Source of the DNA: Calvatia gigantea
Lineage: Eukaryota > Basidiomycota > Agaricomycetes > Agaricales > Lycoperdaceae
Assembly: GCA_025093985.1 (NCBI GenBank)
Contig: JACAAK010000002.1
Location: 3,534,001 to 3,598,000 of the forward strand
Direction: 5' to 3'
DNA length: 64,000 nucleotides
Both the position numbers and the translations under genes were made by a program. Shown here piece by piece: positions 11,110-22,060 of this stretch. Below the pieces are notes generated by a model. That model saw only the letters and a list, made by a program, of their open reading frames with translations. It searched no databases and had not been told where the DNA came from. How positions within the stretch are numbered: the stretch's first letter is position 1; the number at the start of each line of letters is the position of its first letter.

Positions 11110-12198
11110 ATGGATTCCGAGGGTCAACAATTAACGGCACGAGAGGTCCTACTCCTCCGCACGATGTGCAGCCCACAAGACGAGGCAGCCAACCTGCCCT
11201 ACGAAGTGCTTACAGCCATATTTCAACATGCCTGTGATGATACGAACGCCTTTCCACTCGTCCTTGGTGGCGTTTGTGCTGGTTGGCGGAACATCGTTTG
11301 GTCAACCCCTCAGTTTTGGACCTCTCTCCATGTTTCCATAGTCATGGATGAAGACAATGAAGGCAATGAGATCTTGCCATCACGATGCTACGAGATCCTT
11401 CGCTTGTACTTCACGAACTTGCGGGGCTCTTTGCTGTCGCTTGAGCTACGCGATATGAATGTCTGGGTCCCAAGATGCAGGTCGTTACTGCGGGGGCCTT
11501 TCATTCCCTACAGGGAGTTTTTTGACTTGATCTTTCAGGTCAACCCACATAAGCTAGGAGGTTTCCAATTCCAGGAGGTTAGCCCGGAATGGTGGGATAT
11601 TCTTTATGGCAGCTTCGAGCCAGGTCTCTTAACGAGGCTTGCATTCGTCGACCTTGAATGGTATTCATCATTTCGTCCCCCCATCTCAACCGCTCCCTTT
11701 GACATTCTTCCCATCCCTTCCTTGACCAAAGTCACGCTTTCCGACCGCGGCCTTGTTGGACTCTTTTCGTTCCTACGATTTCCATGGGACCAACTCACGT
11801 CCCTCGAGTTATGGTGTTGTCCTGTGGATGAATGTTTAGAGCTGTTAATGAACAAATGCCCCCGCTTGAGAGAATTCCGCAGTGCCCACCCCGAAGGCAG
11901 TTTTAAGCCTTTCTCCATATCCAATTACCCTGATACGACCGTACGCAATCTGGAGACGCTGGATTGGTGCTTTCAAGACAATAGTTGGACGCGGTTCCTG
12001 TTGACTTCCGTGCAATTTCCATCTCTTCGCTGCCTTTATGATCGTGAGGAGTCCAGGTACAGCCCAGATCTCCGTCGGCTCGTGGACAAGTTTATTCAAG
12101 ACTCGCTACATTTAACCATTTTTCTGGATGACTCCTTCCCGCTTGACCTGAAGGGCTTGAGCACCTCAGATAATAATAAAGAGGGAGGCTCTGCGTAG
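11110..12198 (+). CDS. F-box protein copy 5, open
   Basis: Single-exon, 362-residue F-box-like protein from the first in-frame ATG (MDSEGQQLTAREV); upstream in-frame codons contain no ATG within the leader. The F-box region is at about residues 32-78 (NLPYEVLTAIFQHACDD, FPLVLGGVCAGWRN, TPQFWTSLHVS). It is followed by GPFIPYREFFDLIFQVNPHK and a leucine-rich region with PWDQLTSLELW and DECLELLMNKCPRL. Expected role: SCF adaptor that recruits an unknown target. Like copy 4 it stops early (GLSTSDNNKEGGSA), and a decayed continuation (RWDGVTS, RVLERLMRKG) is visible at 12400-12545. It is the best-preserved member of the array. Confidence 0.8.
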   Translation: MDSEGQQLTAREVLLLRTMCSPQDEAANLPYEVLTAIFQHACDDTNAFPLVLGGVCAGWRNIVWSTPQFWTSLHVSIVMDEDNEGNEILPSRCYEILRLYFTNLRGSLLSLELRDMNVWVPRCRSLLRGPFIPYREFFDLIFQVNPHKLGGFQFQEVSPEWWDILYGSFEPGLLTRLAFVDLEWYSSFRPPISTAPFDILPIPSLTKVTLSDRGLVGLFSFLRFPWDQLTSLELWCCPVDECLELLMNKCPRLREFRSAHPEGSFKPFSISNYPDTTVRNLETLDWCFQDNSWTRFLLTSVQFPSLRCLYDREESRYSPDLRRLVDKFIQDSLHLTIFLDDSFPLDLKGLSTSDNNKEGGSA

Positions 12199-13011
12199 GA
12201 ATAGGCAAGCGCATCAACGTCTGATGCCTTTCCCGATTAGGGTGGAATTGCTTGAAAATATATGGTATCCGTATGAAGAGAAGGAGGGGGGAGAGAGAAA
12301 GTGAGGATGTTAGATGAGCTGATTTCCTGTACACACCGAATAAAGTTGTGACTCGTAATGTCAGTTCTGGAGAGAGCCTGTTTGGATCCGTAGTACTCTT
12401 CGTTTGAGATGGGATGGGGTTACGAGCGGTTGAGGTGTGTATGTCCAACAGGGATTGGTACTCTTGGCGAATTTTCTCGAGACAACAAATTCCAGTTGCG
12501 CGTTCTCGAAAGACTCATGAGGAAGGGCTCAAGGGTTTTGATAGTATCGGAACCCTGTTGTGTAGATTGACTGACCCGCCCTCTAATTGCCACCTTTTCA
12601 GGTTTTTGCCCGTTGATACAAACGCTGAAAATGGTATCGCGGACAGCCAAGAAACAGTGTCCTATCATTTGAACAGGGACACTGGAAGGATATCTCCAAT
12701 GTGAGAGCGACACCAATCTTGCCATATAAACCAGTCAACTTAATTGGATAGGGCGTGCTACAGGAAGTCTTGTTGTCGGATATGGGGAGAATACAAAAGG
12801 TTAATAAAAACTGGATGGTACCCTATAACTATCATGTGCCCCTCACGCAATTCCACAAACCTTCTATCCTCTGGGATGCGAAGCACGACCACAGGTTGAA
12901 TAATTAGGGTAAGTAACACAAGTAAAAGAAGCAAGGTAAAACACACATCGTAGACGTTCCTATGTCCCGAAAAAGAAAAAAAAGTGTTTCACCCATAAAC
13001 AACCAATCCAA
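12199..13011. other. Spacer with decayed F-box 3' end
   Basis: From 12370 to 12545 lies the degraded C-terminal coding region of copy 5. The rest holds short overlapping frames on both strands with no recognisable domain. Confidence 0.5.
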
Positions 13012-16000
13012 TTACTCCACGTTCATCAAATAACTAGCTTGTGGAATTGGGAACCATGGATGCACATTCGGATCCCAACGCAGTTTGATCCCAGCCAAAT
13101 GTCCCATTCCCGCCTCTCCTCGATCACTCACAACCACTTTCTTATCTGGGACCACCCCTTTGAGCTCGTTTTCGGGTGTGCGTTCTTGTCCGTTTAATGT
13201 GGTCGTAGTAGTAGCATTCGTCGTCCTAGAAATCGAGCTGGATCCAGACGTAGACGTAGATGGTATTATTGGCGAGGGTACTGAAGATGGTGATGAAAGA
13301 GGCAGCGGAAGCAGTTGTGGTCCTAAAAGTGGAGGTGAATGCGAGGAATTGGGCGGCAATGTCACAGTTAGGCCTTCGGCGATGTCGATCAGCCTTTTAA
13401 CGAACTACATATTTGTCACGGAAAGTCAGTCCTACGAAATGGGTGGGCAGGAGGCAAAGGTTGCTTACCTGTCTTCTCTCATCGACCCATGCATCCGCCC
13501 AACTCCCGAACTGAGGTTCGGCTTTAACACTACGGCCCTTATGATCGTCATCATCGCTACTCTGCCCTGTCCCCAGCAAGTCCCCCAATAAAGCAACTGC
13601 AAGTTCCACTCCTTCCTTTGGAGACGCACTTGGGTCCTACACAACCACGAGGAAGAGGTCAGAAAATCTGCATAACCTAGGCATACCTTATTTGGTCTAA
13701 CACACCTTCAGAACAGCCAAACATGCGCGCATAAAGCTTGGAAGGTCCGGATGCGCAATGGGCTCGGTCTCGAATCTCTCATAGTCAGGCTTAAACGCCC
13801 ATTTGTATCTTCGGAAAAAGTTTGGTCTCGTCCTGTTCCAGTTAAACGAGAGTAGCGGAATCGTCATCTGTATCTCAAGATCAGCAATGATCGAGGGGAG
13901 AGTTACGGCGTATGTAAGGCGGCGTACGACAAAGAGCGAGGCACAGAGGGACTGAAGCGCCGTTGCGATCTGTTGGTTGAACAGCATTTCGCGGAATGCT
14001 GGTGTATCTGGAAACCCTGTCAGACAAGTTGTTTTCCAAGGAGGTAGTGACATTACGTACCTTGAGGTACGACGGGCAATAAATCCTCATAACATTGCAG
14101 CTCAGTCTCAAACACCTGCGTAAGGTACCAATACGCGACCGTCCTCTCCTCAGGCGCGTATAATTCCAACTGGAACCCCGAAAACACGATTTCGCGTATG
14201 GAGGATAATCGCCATAGTAGAACGACTCGATGGAGGACGGAGAATATGTTTCCCTGTAGGAGGTCCTACCAGTGCAATATTGAGCTTTAGGTAGGACGAG
14301 ACATAATGGGTGGGCTTACGGAAACATCGACTTTCGACATCATCTCCATTAACATATCGTACAAGTGATGCCAGCCTACCAGCGTCTTCATCAGGTGCCT
14401 CCTTCGCCTAGGCGGATTACTCCAATTTCCTCTGATATGAGGGATAAGTAACTGTGAACAAAACGCGTGTCAGTATAACCCGCCTTAACTCGCGGAATAA
14501 GGTAGCACTTTATAAATATCACGTTCCAATGCTTCAAGGAGTGGCTTTGGACCTCTCGCCCATCGTTGACTTATTTGAGAACTGAGAAAGGACCACTTAA
14601 AGCCGACCGTCTCGTAGAAAAACTTGTCGACCATCCAGACGAAGGGGTAGCTGTCGAATACCAACAAACCGTCGTAGAAAGCAGACTATATACAAAGGCA
14701 AGCGACCAGCGTCAATTGGGGTAAGGGAAGGATAGAAAGTTCACACCTGTGTTAATGATCGAATATAAGGTTGTTGTATGGGTAGTTTTGCAGTCCAGAC
14801 TCGAAGGGATCCTACAACCTACGGAGAGTTCAAACACGATGTATATCTGATAGTGAGGAAATATACCTTCCAAGTAGATAGACTGTGGGCTGCCGCCAAT
14901 CTACTGGTTTCCTTCAGTCGTTCAAAGAATGTATCAAAAGCATTCCAAGTCTCGTCGCGGGTACTAATGGGTAATACGCGTATTGGAACAACTGTGCTGA
15001 GTCTTTTTGAGACGTATGGATCGAAAGCGAGGCGTGCGACCGAGTTTTGGGGTATGTCCGGAAATAGCTGCGAGCGTAACTTTTTGAGGAAATCTTGACA
15101 GATCGTGATATAACTCTTAAATTGTGCGGGTGATCGGTGTACATTAGTATCCAGAAATTGCAAGAAGGTCTAAGGTTGTTCAACATTGTATACGGCCTGC
15201 GGGAATAGTCGGGCAACGGCTCACTTTGCGAAGTTGTAATCGCGATATTAGAGGATCTTTCCATTGATAGGGTACTGAAACACAAACATTAGTTAGGTGT
15301 GGCAATTCAAAAGTTGGACAGCACCTTTTGGGGAGTCAGAAATCCATACGGACGCTTCTTCCAACATCGAGGTGACCACACGGACAGGTGTTCCTTCGAG
15401 CAGATAAATCTCACACTTATCGCTCTGCCAGTCCTCTGTCTAATGTGGATCGTGATTGGGGCTGATGATCAGATGAGGGTTCAGCGTACGTCTTGGACCG
15501 CGCCCTTGGACAACTCTCTCCATGTCAAGTCACAACACTTGAGCAAGCCGGCCACAGCTGCCCTCAAAACAATAGTGATATACTCTGGCGGCCGATTCTG
15601 GTCATTGGAATAAAAAAACGGAGGTGGGACAACGTCTGGATCGATAGTGTCCAGGTAGTGGATATAAAGGAATGTCAAGACCGTGTGTGACATAAAATTC
15701 CCGTTGTGCCATTCCATCTGCGTTCGTTCGTTAATGGTCAATATTGTCAAGGTACGAACGCGGAGATACGGACCTCGTATGAAAACGACCTATCGATAAT
15801 CCAACATAATTCCTCTGGCAGCAAGGGCGCGAGGGGATTGAAGGCAGGCTTAGGATCTCCTGGTGGAATATATCCGCTGTCAAGGCGAGGTTCGCCAATC
15901 TGACCAAGAGTTGAGCGCTGTATGGTTGCTGCAGCTACATAGTCACCTCGAATGCGGACATGGCATCCTGAAGCGAGAAGCCCTCCGTGAACAACATCTG

Positions 16001-16147
16001 CTCTGCATCCAAATCTAGAAACGACGTCAGTCCAATGTGTTTAAAATTATTGAATATCTTACCCGTAGCAGCACCCTCAAAGATGTTTCTGACATCGCGA
16101 AAGTCAAAAGCTGCGCCTGGAAGTTCAGAGGGAGGAATAATGTCCAT
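13012..16147 (-). CDS. NAA35: NatC N-acetyltransferase auxiliary subunit
   Basis: Homologue of Mak10/Naa35, the scaffold subunit of NatC, which acetylates N-terminal Met of ML/MI/MF/MW-type proteins on the ribosome. First exons read by eye: 16147-16063, 16014-15947, 15899-15774, 15717-15490; introns are 44-56 nt and all junctions keep frame. The family's N-terminal signature is present: DAMSAFE, then IGEPRLDSGYIPPG (compare DAMSAIE..DPKMDAGM), then a Trp-His block with LRAAVAGLLKCCD. Further on are LAFDPYVSKRLSTVVP, SFYDGLL-type SAFYDGLLVFDSYPFVWM, and a loosely conserved C-terminus ending in a Ser/Thr/Pro-rich tail (13012-13365). The downstream exon boundaries I did not resolve fully. It diverges from MSW1 with only 59 bp between start codons. 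Its last exon has been copied into the F-box array. Confidence 0.8.
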
Positions 16148-16206
16148 GGGGTGGTAGTGGTATGACGGCCGTTGGAAACAAATGGTAAGCGGTGGCTGTG
16201 CTCAAA
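16148..16206. promoter_or_regulatory. Very short bidirectional promoter, NAA35/MSW1
   Basis: Only 59 bp separate the NAA35 start codon (minus, 16147) from the MSW1 start codon (plus, 16207), so the 5' UTRs must be very short, overlap, or start inside the opposite gene. No TATA box is visible. Confidence 0.6.
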
Positions 16207-17501
16207 ATGTTTTCTCGTCTTCTGTTCACTTCTCCACGAATACTTGGTCGACGCTCACTACATTCCAAGCGTGTCGTTCTCTCGGGGATCCAGCCAACTG
16301 GCGTTCCACATGTGAGCGCAGTGTTTTACCTTGAAAAATTTCTGACGCTATTGAGTTAGTTAGGCAATTACTTGGGCGCCCTGGCTAACTGGGCTAAGCT
16401 GCAGAAAACAGCAGATGCTCAGGATGATCTACTGTTTATGATTGTTGGATGGCACGCCCTAACACTACCCCAGGATCCCAAAGAGCTTGCCGCGTCGCGC
16501 TGGGATATGCTTGCCACTCTTCTCGCTGTCGGACTCGACCCGAAGCGGTCCATTATCTTCCACCAAGATCAGGTACGTCTACTCCTTCGTTCTCCGCACA
16601 AATAATATCTCATAACGCGCCTCAGAACCAGGACCATGTAGAGCTAGCATGGGTACTTAATTGCATAACTCCTGTGGGGAGACTGCGCCGAATGACGACT
16701 TGGAAATCACGGATAGCAACTTCACGAAATGCCGACGAGTCTGATGTCGACGAGTCCCTCCTCAATGCCGGTTTGTTAACTTATCCAGTGTTACAAATCG
16801 CAGACATCTTGGCCTATCGGTATATTTTCCAATATGCTTTGCCCCCTTGCTTCCTATTAAAATCTCGTGTAGGGCAACCCATGTTCCCGTTGGCGACGAC
16901 CAAACTCAACACCTCGAATTATCCCGCGACGTGGCAGACTCATTCAACCGAACATACAAGCCTAAAAGGCCGCTCTTTCCGCTCCCAATCCAAGTTCAGA
17001 GTACGTTCTCTATACTTTGCAATCTACAAATAATCAAATTAATGATTTCCAGCGGAATCACGGCGTATCCTCTCTCTCAAAGACCCATCCACCAAAATGT
17101 CCAAATCCGCACCCGACATTCAATCCCGTATCCTCCTCACTGATACTCCCGCACAAATCAAATCGAAAATCCGGGGCGCAGTAACCGATTCCGTCCGTGG
17201 CATCACTTACGATCCCGTAAACCGCCCTGGCACCGCCAACCTCCTCACAATTCTTGCTGCATGTAACGAGGAAGATGTACGATCCGTCACGAGTCGGTAC
17301 GAGAGCAAAGGGCACGGCGATCTAAAAGCAGACGTCACTGAGGCCGTCATCGAACTTTTGCGCGTACCACAAGTTGAATTTGAACGACTTCGGGAAGAGA
17401 GGGTGTATCTTGTTCAGGTAGCTGAAGAGGGTGCACGAAAAGCAAAGGAGATGTCGAACGAGACTATGCGTCACGTCCGAGAACGATTGGGACTTTGCTG
17501 A
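16207..17501 (+). CDS. MSW1: Mitochondrial tryptophanyl-tRNA synthetase
   Basis: Class I aminoacyl-tRNA synthetase charging mitochondrial tRNA-Trp. Five exons fit exactly: 16207-16311, 16360-16572, 16626-16819, 16873-17000 and 17053-17501, all GT-AG, giving 362 residues. The N-terminus ([17 protein letters not shown]) is a basic presequence. The HIGH-type signature is split by intron 1 ([17 protein letters not shown]). [19 protein letters not shown] is the family's signature for the active site and tRNA region, and the KMSKS loop is intact in the last exon. The length is as expected for bacterial-type TrpRS without extra domains. It shares a 59-bp gap with NAA35. Confidence 0.93.
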
Positions 17502-18588
17502 TCGACCTCGATGGTATTACGGATATGTGCTGTCGTACTAAGGGAATAGAGCATTGATACCTACAGCCTCTTTCCTCCTTGAATTCTTCAGACCAGCTTA
17601 CAAGCCTAGCTCGTTTGCAGATTCCAGACTTAACCGAAGATTCTAGCAAAACTGCAGTTCGGAGCTGTCACGACGCAAGATATACGTATGATTCAGCCAA
17701 CTCTCCATCAATCGTGTGTTGCAGTCCAAACATCATTAGCCCTTTTCTGTACTTTCTATGCCAATATACCTGATTCAAAAGCTGTTCACCGGCGTGTTCC
17801 CGTAAACGGTGCTGCGCCCGTCTGAATCACGTTTTCTATTTATAACTCAACTGACTCGTCCACCGTCTTCGATTGTCTTCCAGACCACTCTCACTAGCCA
17901 TAACCACACAATCTCGATCCGCGGCGCGCGTTCAATGACATCCCCAAACCATTGTTATCCCGGAAACTCCTGGAAGGTATAGATGTCCTTTCCCCTTTCG
18001 CACTGAAATCCAAAGTCCGCTTGGAAACCGAACCTGCGCGACTCGAGATCCCACCACCAGGTCCCATCCCCGTCTACCTTTTTGCCCCTCATTTCCCCGA
18101 GTCATCTATCCTCAAGGTGTATCCTGTTCTGACTCGGGAACTCGGTGACACATCTCAACTCCCCGATGTACCTTCTCACTTCCCTCGTTTCAGATGCTGT
18201 ATCTCGTTAGGCTCCGCTTTATTCCAGAAGGTGACCCCAACATCTTGTTCGTGCATCTGTTATATAAACCACCCGTCGTTTTAATCCCCCAGAATCCAAG
18301 TCATTCCCGTCTCGCTGCCTGGTCACCGACAACTAGTACTATCGTCGCGCCCTCGCTGTCCCGCGGTCAACGATCTGCCAGCTTGACGCTGCGCCACCGC
18401 GGTTGACCGAACTCCTCGCCTAGACGAACGAGCGAGTCGAGTCCACGGAATCCCTCTCGTCGCCCCCGAACTAGGGGGCTTACAACTCTCTCAACAGACA
18501 CTGCGGCTGGCGGGTCCCAGAGCGATATAACACAGAAGGGGGGCAAAAGGGCAGAAGCAACGCCGCCACCCCTACCGCTACCACTACC
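17502..18588. other. Long spacer, no clear gene
   Basis: No recognisable gene. A 110-codon frame at 17952-18284 (plus) has no identifiable domain and is low-confidence at best. Confidence 0.4.
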
Positions 18589-18650
18589 GCCGCCGCCACT
18601 ACCACCACCACCACCAGCAACCCCCCCCCCCCCCCGCTACCACCACCATG
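18561..18650. repeat. CCN-rich low-complexity tract with poly-C run
   Basis: Imperfect ACC/GCC/GCT triplets (Thr/Ala/Pro-like on plus) interrupted by a run of about 15-16 C residues near 18620-18635. Homopolymer length is hard to sequence, so the exact number of C is uncertain. No convincing coding frame surrounds it. Confidence 0.8.
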
Positions 18651-18664
18651 AAGACTATGATCGC

Positions 18665-18722
18665 CTTCGTGGTTCCGATCGTAATCGCGTCCCCCAGACC
18701 GATTACGATCGGAACTACGAAG
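18665..18722. repeat. 23-bp inverted repeat, 12-nt loop
   Basis: Arms 18665-18687 and 18700-18722 are reverse complements with one mismatch (core GGTTCCGATCGTAATCG), separated by 12 nt. A stable hairpin is possible in single-stranded DNA or RNA. It follows the C-rich tract directly. Confidence 0.85.
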
Positions 18723-18819
18723 CCGATTATAACCTTCATTGTCGTTCCTGGGGCCCCGTATTTATTCCGCGAATCCGTCGAATACATACCCGACGGCCCG
18801 ACAAAGTTGCTAGCTCATC

Positions 18820-18847
18820 GCGCCGCGCTACCCCCCTAGCGCGGCGC
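18820..18847. repeat. 11-bp perfect inverted repeat
   Basis: GCGCCGCGCTA and TAGCGCGGCGC flank a loop of six C residues. Very GC-rich, it is the second hairpin within 200 bp. Confidence 0.85.
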
Positions 18848-19969
18848 CGCGTTATACGACCTCTCCACCACCTCCATGGTGTCCACCCAGTTCTGCCGGT
18901 GAGTGTTTACTCACATATTCTGCGCTATTATTTTAATAATGGCTATTCTTTGTAGTTCTGGGTGTGATGGTGATACTACCCCCACCCGGCTCCCCGGAGG
19001 GTGGGTACTCTCTTTTATTGATTTATGGATGTTATATTGATGTTTTCTCTAGGGCTGGGTGTGATGTTGATACTAAAATACAAAAAAAATTAAAATAAAT
19101 ACAAAATACTTTTTTTTCACTACAGTAGACTTGTCTGCTAAATTAAGTACATTTTGCATGTAAGATACCCTCCCGCCCTTATGTCTCTTAAGGACTTGAT
19201 GTACAAATTTCAACAATATTTAAAACAATATAGTGCAAATCATTTATTCAGTTCCTAACCAAGTGTGAACCAAAAATTGAATAAACTGAATCTTTAATCT
19301 TGGAAAATTCCCAAGAAATCCACTCTCCTTACCCTCCTCTTCTTCTAAATCCCCTATCAGAAATCAATCTAATCTAATCTATTTTTGGACCTTCTAGGAG
19401 GTTGTAGAACAATGAAGACCACAAAAAAAAATCACACAACATGCCATCATATTTCAGCCAAAACATGAGGCATTTGAGGCCGTGCCCGTGCCTTCACATG
19501 TATCAAACTTCTCAATGCCCAAAAGCCTTGACATGAGATAGGAGGCAATACCGTTCACGCGCCGAGCGCAGCACAGTATTTGTGCCCCATAACCTGAGTC
19601 ACTGGAATGTGGTGATATTACCAATCTTCAATGCAATGTGCTTCTATGTGGATTCAGAAGCCAGTGTTTCCACTGCTGATGCGGCGGACGAGGCACTAAC
19701 GAGATCTTAGACTCAAAATACCACAGGTGACTGGGAGTTAGCACAGCACAATTTTTTCTCATTTTCAGTTGAGAGTCGGAGTAAGTACAGGAGTGGAATT
19801 CGTGTATGTACCACAGAGAGCAGATCAAAAGTATATCAAAAGCAGAGTCAAAACAAGAGAGCAAAGCGACAAATTCAAACGAGTAGGCAAGCGCGGATAC
19901 AATGAAAGCAGGAACAAAGCATCATGAAATCATAACATCATTATGTAGGGAGTCCAGGTGTACATGGAA
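18848..19969. other. AT-rich spacer
   Basis: Contains two near-identical direct repeats of CTGGGTGTGATGNTGATACTA (about 18959 and 19056) and an AT-rich stretch at 19075-19400. I recognise no gene. Confidence 0.5.
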
Positions 19970-21034
19970 TCAACCCGCGTGTTGAGTATTGGCACCCGGA
20001 CCGGCATGGAAGCGGATAAGTGCCGCGACGAATAGGGCGGCGATGTACTCAAGATCACCATCCCGTAATATGAAGCCTCCGATCCCAGCTTCAATATCAA
20101 TGTCTGTTGTGTTACCATCAGACCAGATCCTGATATTGAAAAACGCGAGGATGCCAATGACGAAGGTGTGGGGCCTTGGAGCCGCATTAACGGCTTGAAT
20201 ATGGGCGGGGGTGGGATCCTGATGAACGGCGCGGACGATTTCCTCAACACTAGGCAGACTGCCCATTTGGATGTACTGGCTCCATAAAGCCGGGTTCTGC
20301 GCGAACCTGTGGAAGGCGTGGCTGATTTCGGGATCGTCGTGGTCGACATGGTGGATCAAAGCAATGACCAGGGTGGCGGTGGTAGTGATCACGGAGGTAA
20401 CAAAATCACCCATGGTCCCATCGTCGTCACCGAGGGAAGGGAAAGGAAGGGAAGCGGGGGGGAAATGCCCAGTCCTGGCGAAACTGGAGGAGATGTCCCG
20501 TAAGACACCCGGGCTGAGGAGGGAGTCCGAGTGACTATACAAGACGCCCACCAGGACGTGGCAGATGAGCTGGTGGACGTACGTATGTTCATCCCGGGTG
20601 ATGACTCCCGCGTCGAAATGGCGTAAAGTTCCGAGCGAGGAGAGTGCATCTGTAACAATGCTTTCAAGCCCAGTCCACCCATGGGCACGGGTGGCGGACA
20701 GCAGCATTGCGCGTGCATCGTCAAAAGTCGACGCCTGGTTGGCACGAGCGAACTCGGTGCCGGAGGTGATGGAGAGCTCGTAGATTGAGCGTACAGCGGA
20801 CCAAAAGTCTGCCATAAGATGGATCCTAGTAGGAAGTTGTGAAAACACAATAGCCAGGACTACGTAGGTGACATACGAAAATTCTCGAGGGATAGCGTCG
20901 GGATTGTCGCCAGCGTTGAAGAAAGGCGGGGGACGCATCCTCCGACCGGCGGAGGCACCGCCCGCCGTAAAGTAAAACCCAATGATGACGCCAGTCACCA
21001 CAAAGGGAACGAGTGTTTCGAAGCTTGTGTCCAT
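19970..21034 (-). CDS. Hypothetical protein with N-terminal membrane segment
   Basis: Uninterrupted single-exon frame of 354 residues from ATG at 21034; I do not recognise the family. Residues about 9-27 (VPFVVTGVIIGFYFTAG) form a hydrophobic segment or signal anchor. Further hydrophobic stretches are at about 52-68 (SYVTYVVLAIVFSQLP) and 210-227 (FVTSVITTTATLVIALI). The C-terminal 80 residues are rich in Ile, Phe and Ala. There are no obvious catalytic motifs or repeats. Two long antisense frames over the same region are shadows. The length of the open frame makes a real gene likely. Confidence 0.6.
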   Translation of the reverse strand: MDTSFETLVPFVVTGVIIGFYFTAGGASAGRRMRPPPFFNAGDNPDAIPREFSYVTYVVLAIVFSQLPTRIHLMADFWSAVRSIYELSITSGTEFARANQASTFDDARAMLLSATRAHGWTGLESIVTDALSSLGTLRHFDAGVITRDEHTYVHQLICHVLVGVLYSHSDSLLSPGVLRDISSSFARTGHFPPASLPFPSLGDDDGTMGDFVTSVITTTATLVIALIHHVDHDDPEISHAFHRFAQNPALWSQYIQMGSLPSVEEIVRAVHQDPTPAHIQAVNAAPRPHTFVIGILAFFNIRIWSDGNTTDIDIEAGIGGFILRDGDLEYIAALFVAALIRFHAGPGANTQHAG

Positions 21035-22060
21035 AGCCTTGTTGTTTGCGGGAACCGCGAGGGGAGCTGGGACTAAAAGAAAGCGGCTTATAAAGGGCTT
21101 CGTGTCTCGACTGGGTATACCCCAAGGGACTGGAGGCTTCGAATGACTTGGGCGGAGCTCGATGACCTGGAACGAGGCCAGTTACGTCCAATTCCAAACC
21201 AGCGGCTTGCGAACTGTCTGGGGCGATATAGTATTCTAGGATACCAAACGAAAACAAGCCTGCCGAGAGGATTTCACCCAAAAATGGGTGTTAATGTCAC
21301 GGTCTGAGGATGTGCGAATAGGGGGTGAGGGCCTTGGCAGTCCTTAGTCGCAATACATGGGCGAATAAGAGTTGGAGGGCCGTAAAGGGTAGATCAGTCC
21401 AACCAATCTATCTGGAAGTTTCTTCATCAGCGGTAAAGTCACAAGTCACGGAGACGTTTTGACGCACTCAATTCAAGCAGACACCCAGGTAGTGAGCAAT
21501 TTCTTAACGAAGGAATTGTGCGCGAAGCAAAGCAGAACAAGGGAATCATTTCCGCATTTGGAGAAAAGAAACTGGATGTCAAAATATGTACTTTGACTGG
21601 ATCAGGGCTAGTATAAGGCGGGCGTCGTTTGAGGTGCGAAATAACGGGTAGATCATAGCAATCTCCATCACGGTACTTGTCCACGAATCACCTTCAAAGA
21701 GAATGGAAGGTCCAGGTATCTGGCGGGTTTGAAGAGAGGCCGCGCAGGTGACGTTTATAAGTTCGTGAGAGGAGTCATCGCCGCGCCAGAGTATGTTTGA
21801 AGAGCAGAAATTTTTTTGTCGAGGTGCTAGAGGATTCGCTGATGGTGGATCAGGTTCAAGATGAGGACAAATCGCGAGCCAGCTTGATGACGTGGACGGC
21901 CCGCCAACCGGTGCCGCAAACGCGAATCATGTCGGCCGAAGACGGATTTTGCATTTCCAACACAATTGTCAGCTCACTAGTACTCAAGTACTCACTCTCG
22001 ACATTCTGTGCTAACTATAATTTATTGTGATTTTCCTACTCACTCAAACGCATTGACAAT
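21035..22060. other. Intergenic region upstream of OPA3
   Basis: Only short frames without recognisable domains (for example 21439-21684 minus and 21797-22030 plus). It probably holds the divergent promoters of the hypothetical gene and OPA3. Confidence 0.45.

Noticed and set aside
18596..18840. Frames over the CCN tract (Gly/Trp-rich on minus, Thr/Pro-rich on plus)
   Set aside because: Artefacts of low-complexity sequence and the palindrome; both strands are open for the same reason.
19989..20850. Antisense and alternate-frame ORFs over the 354-residue hypothetical gene
   Set aside because: They overlap the longest continuous frame and show skewed composition typical of shadow frames.
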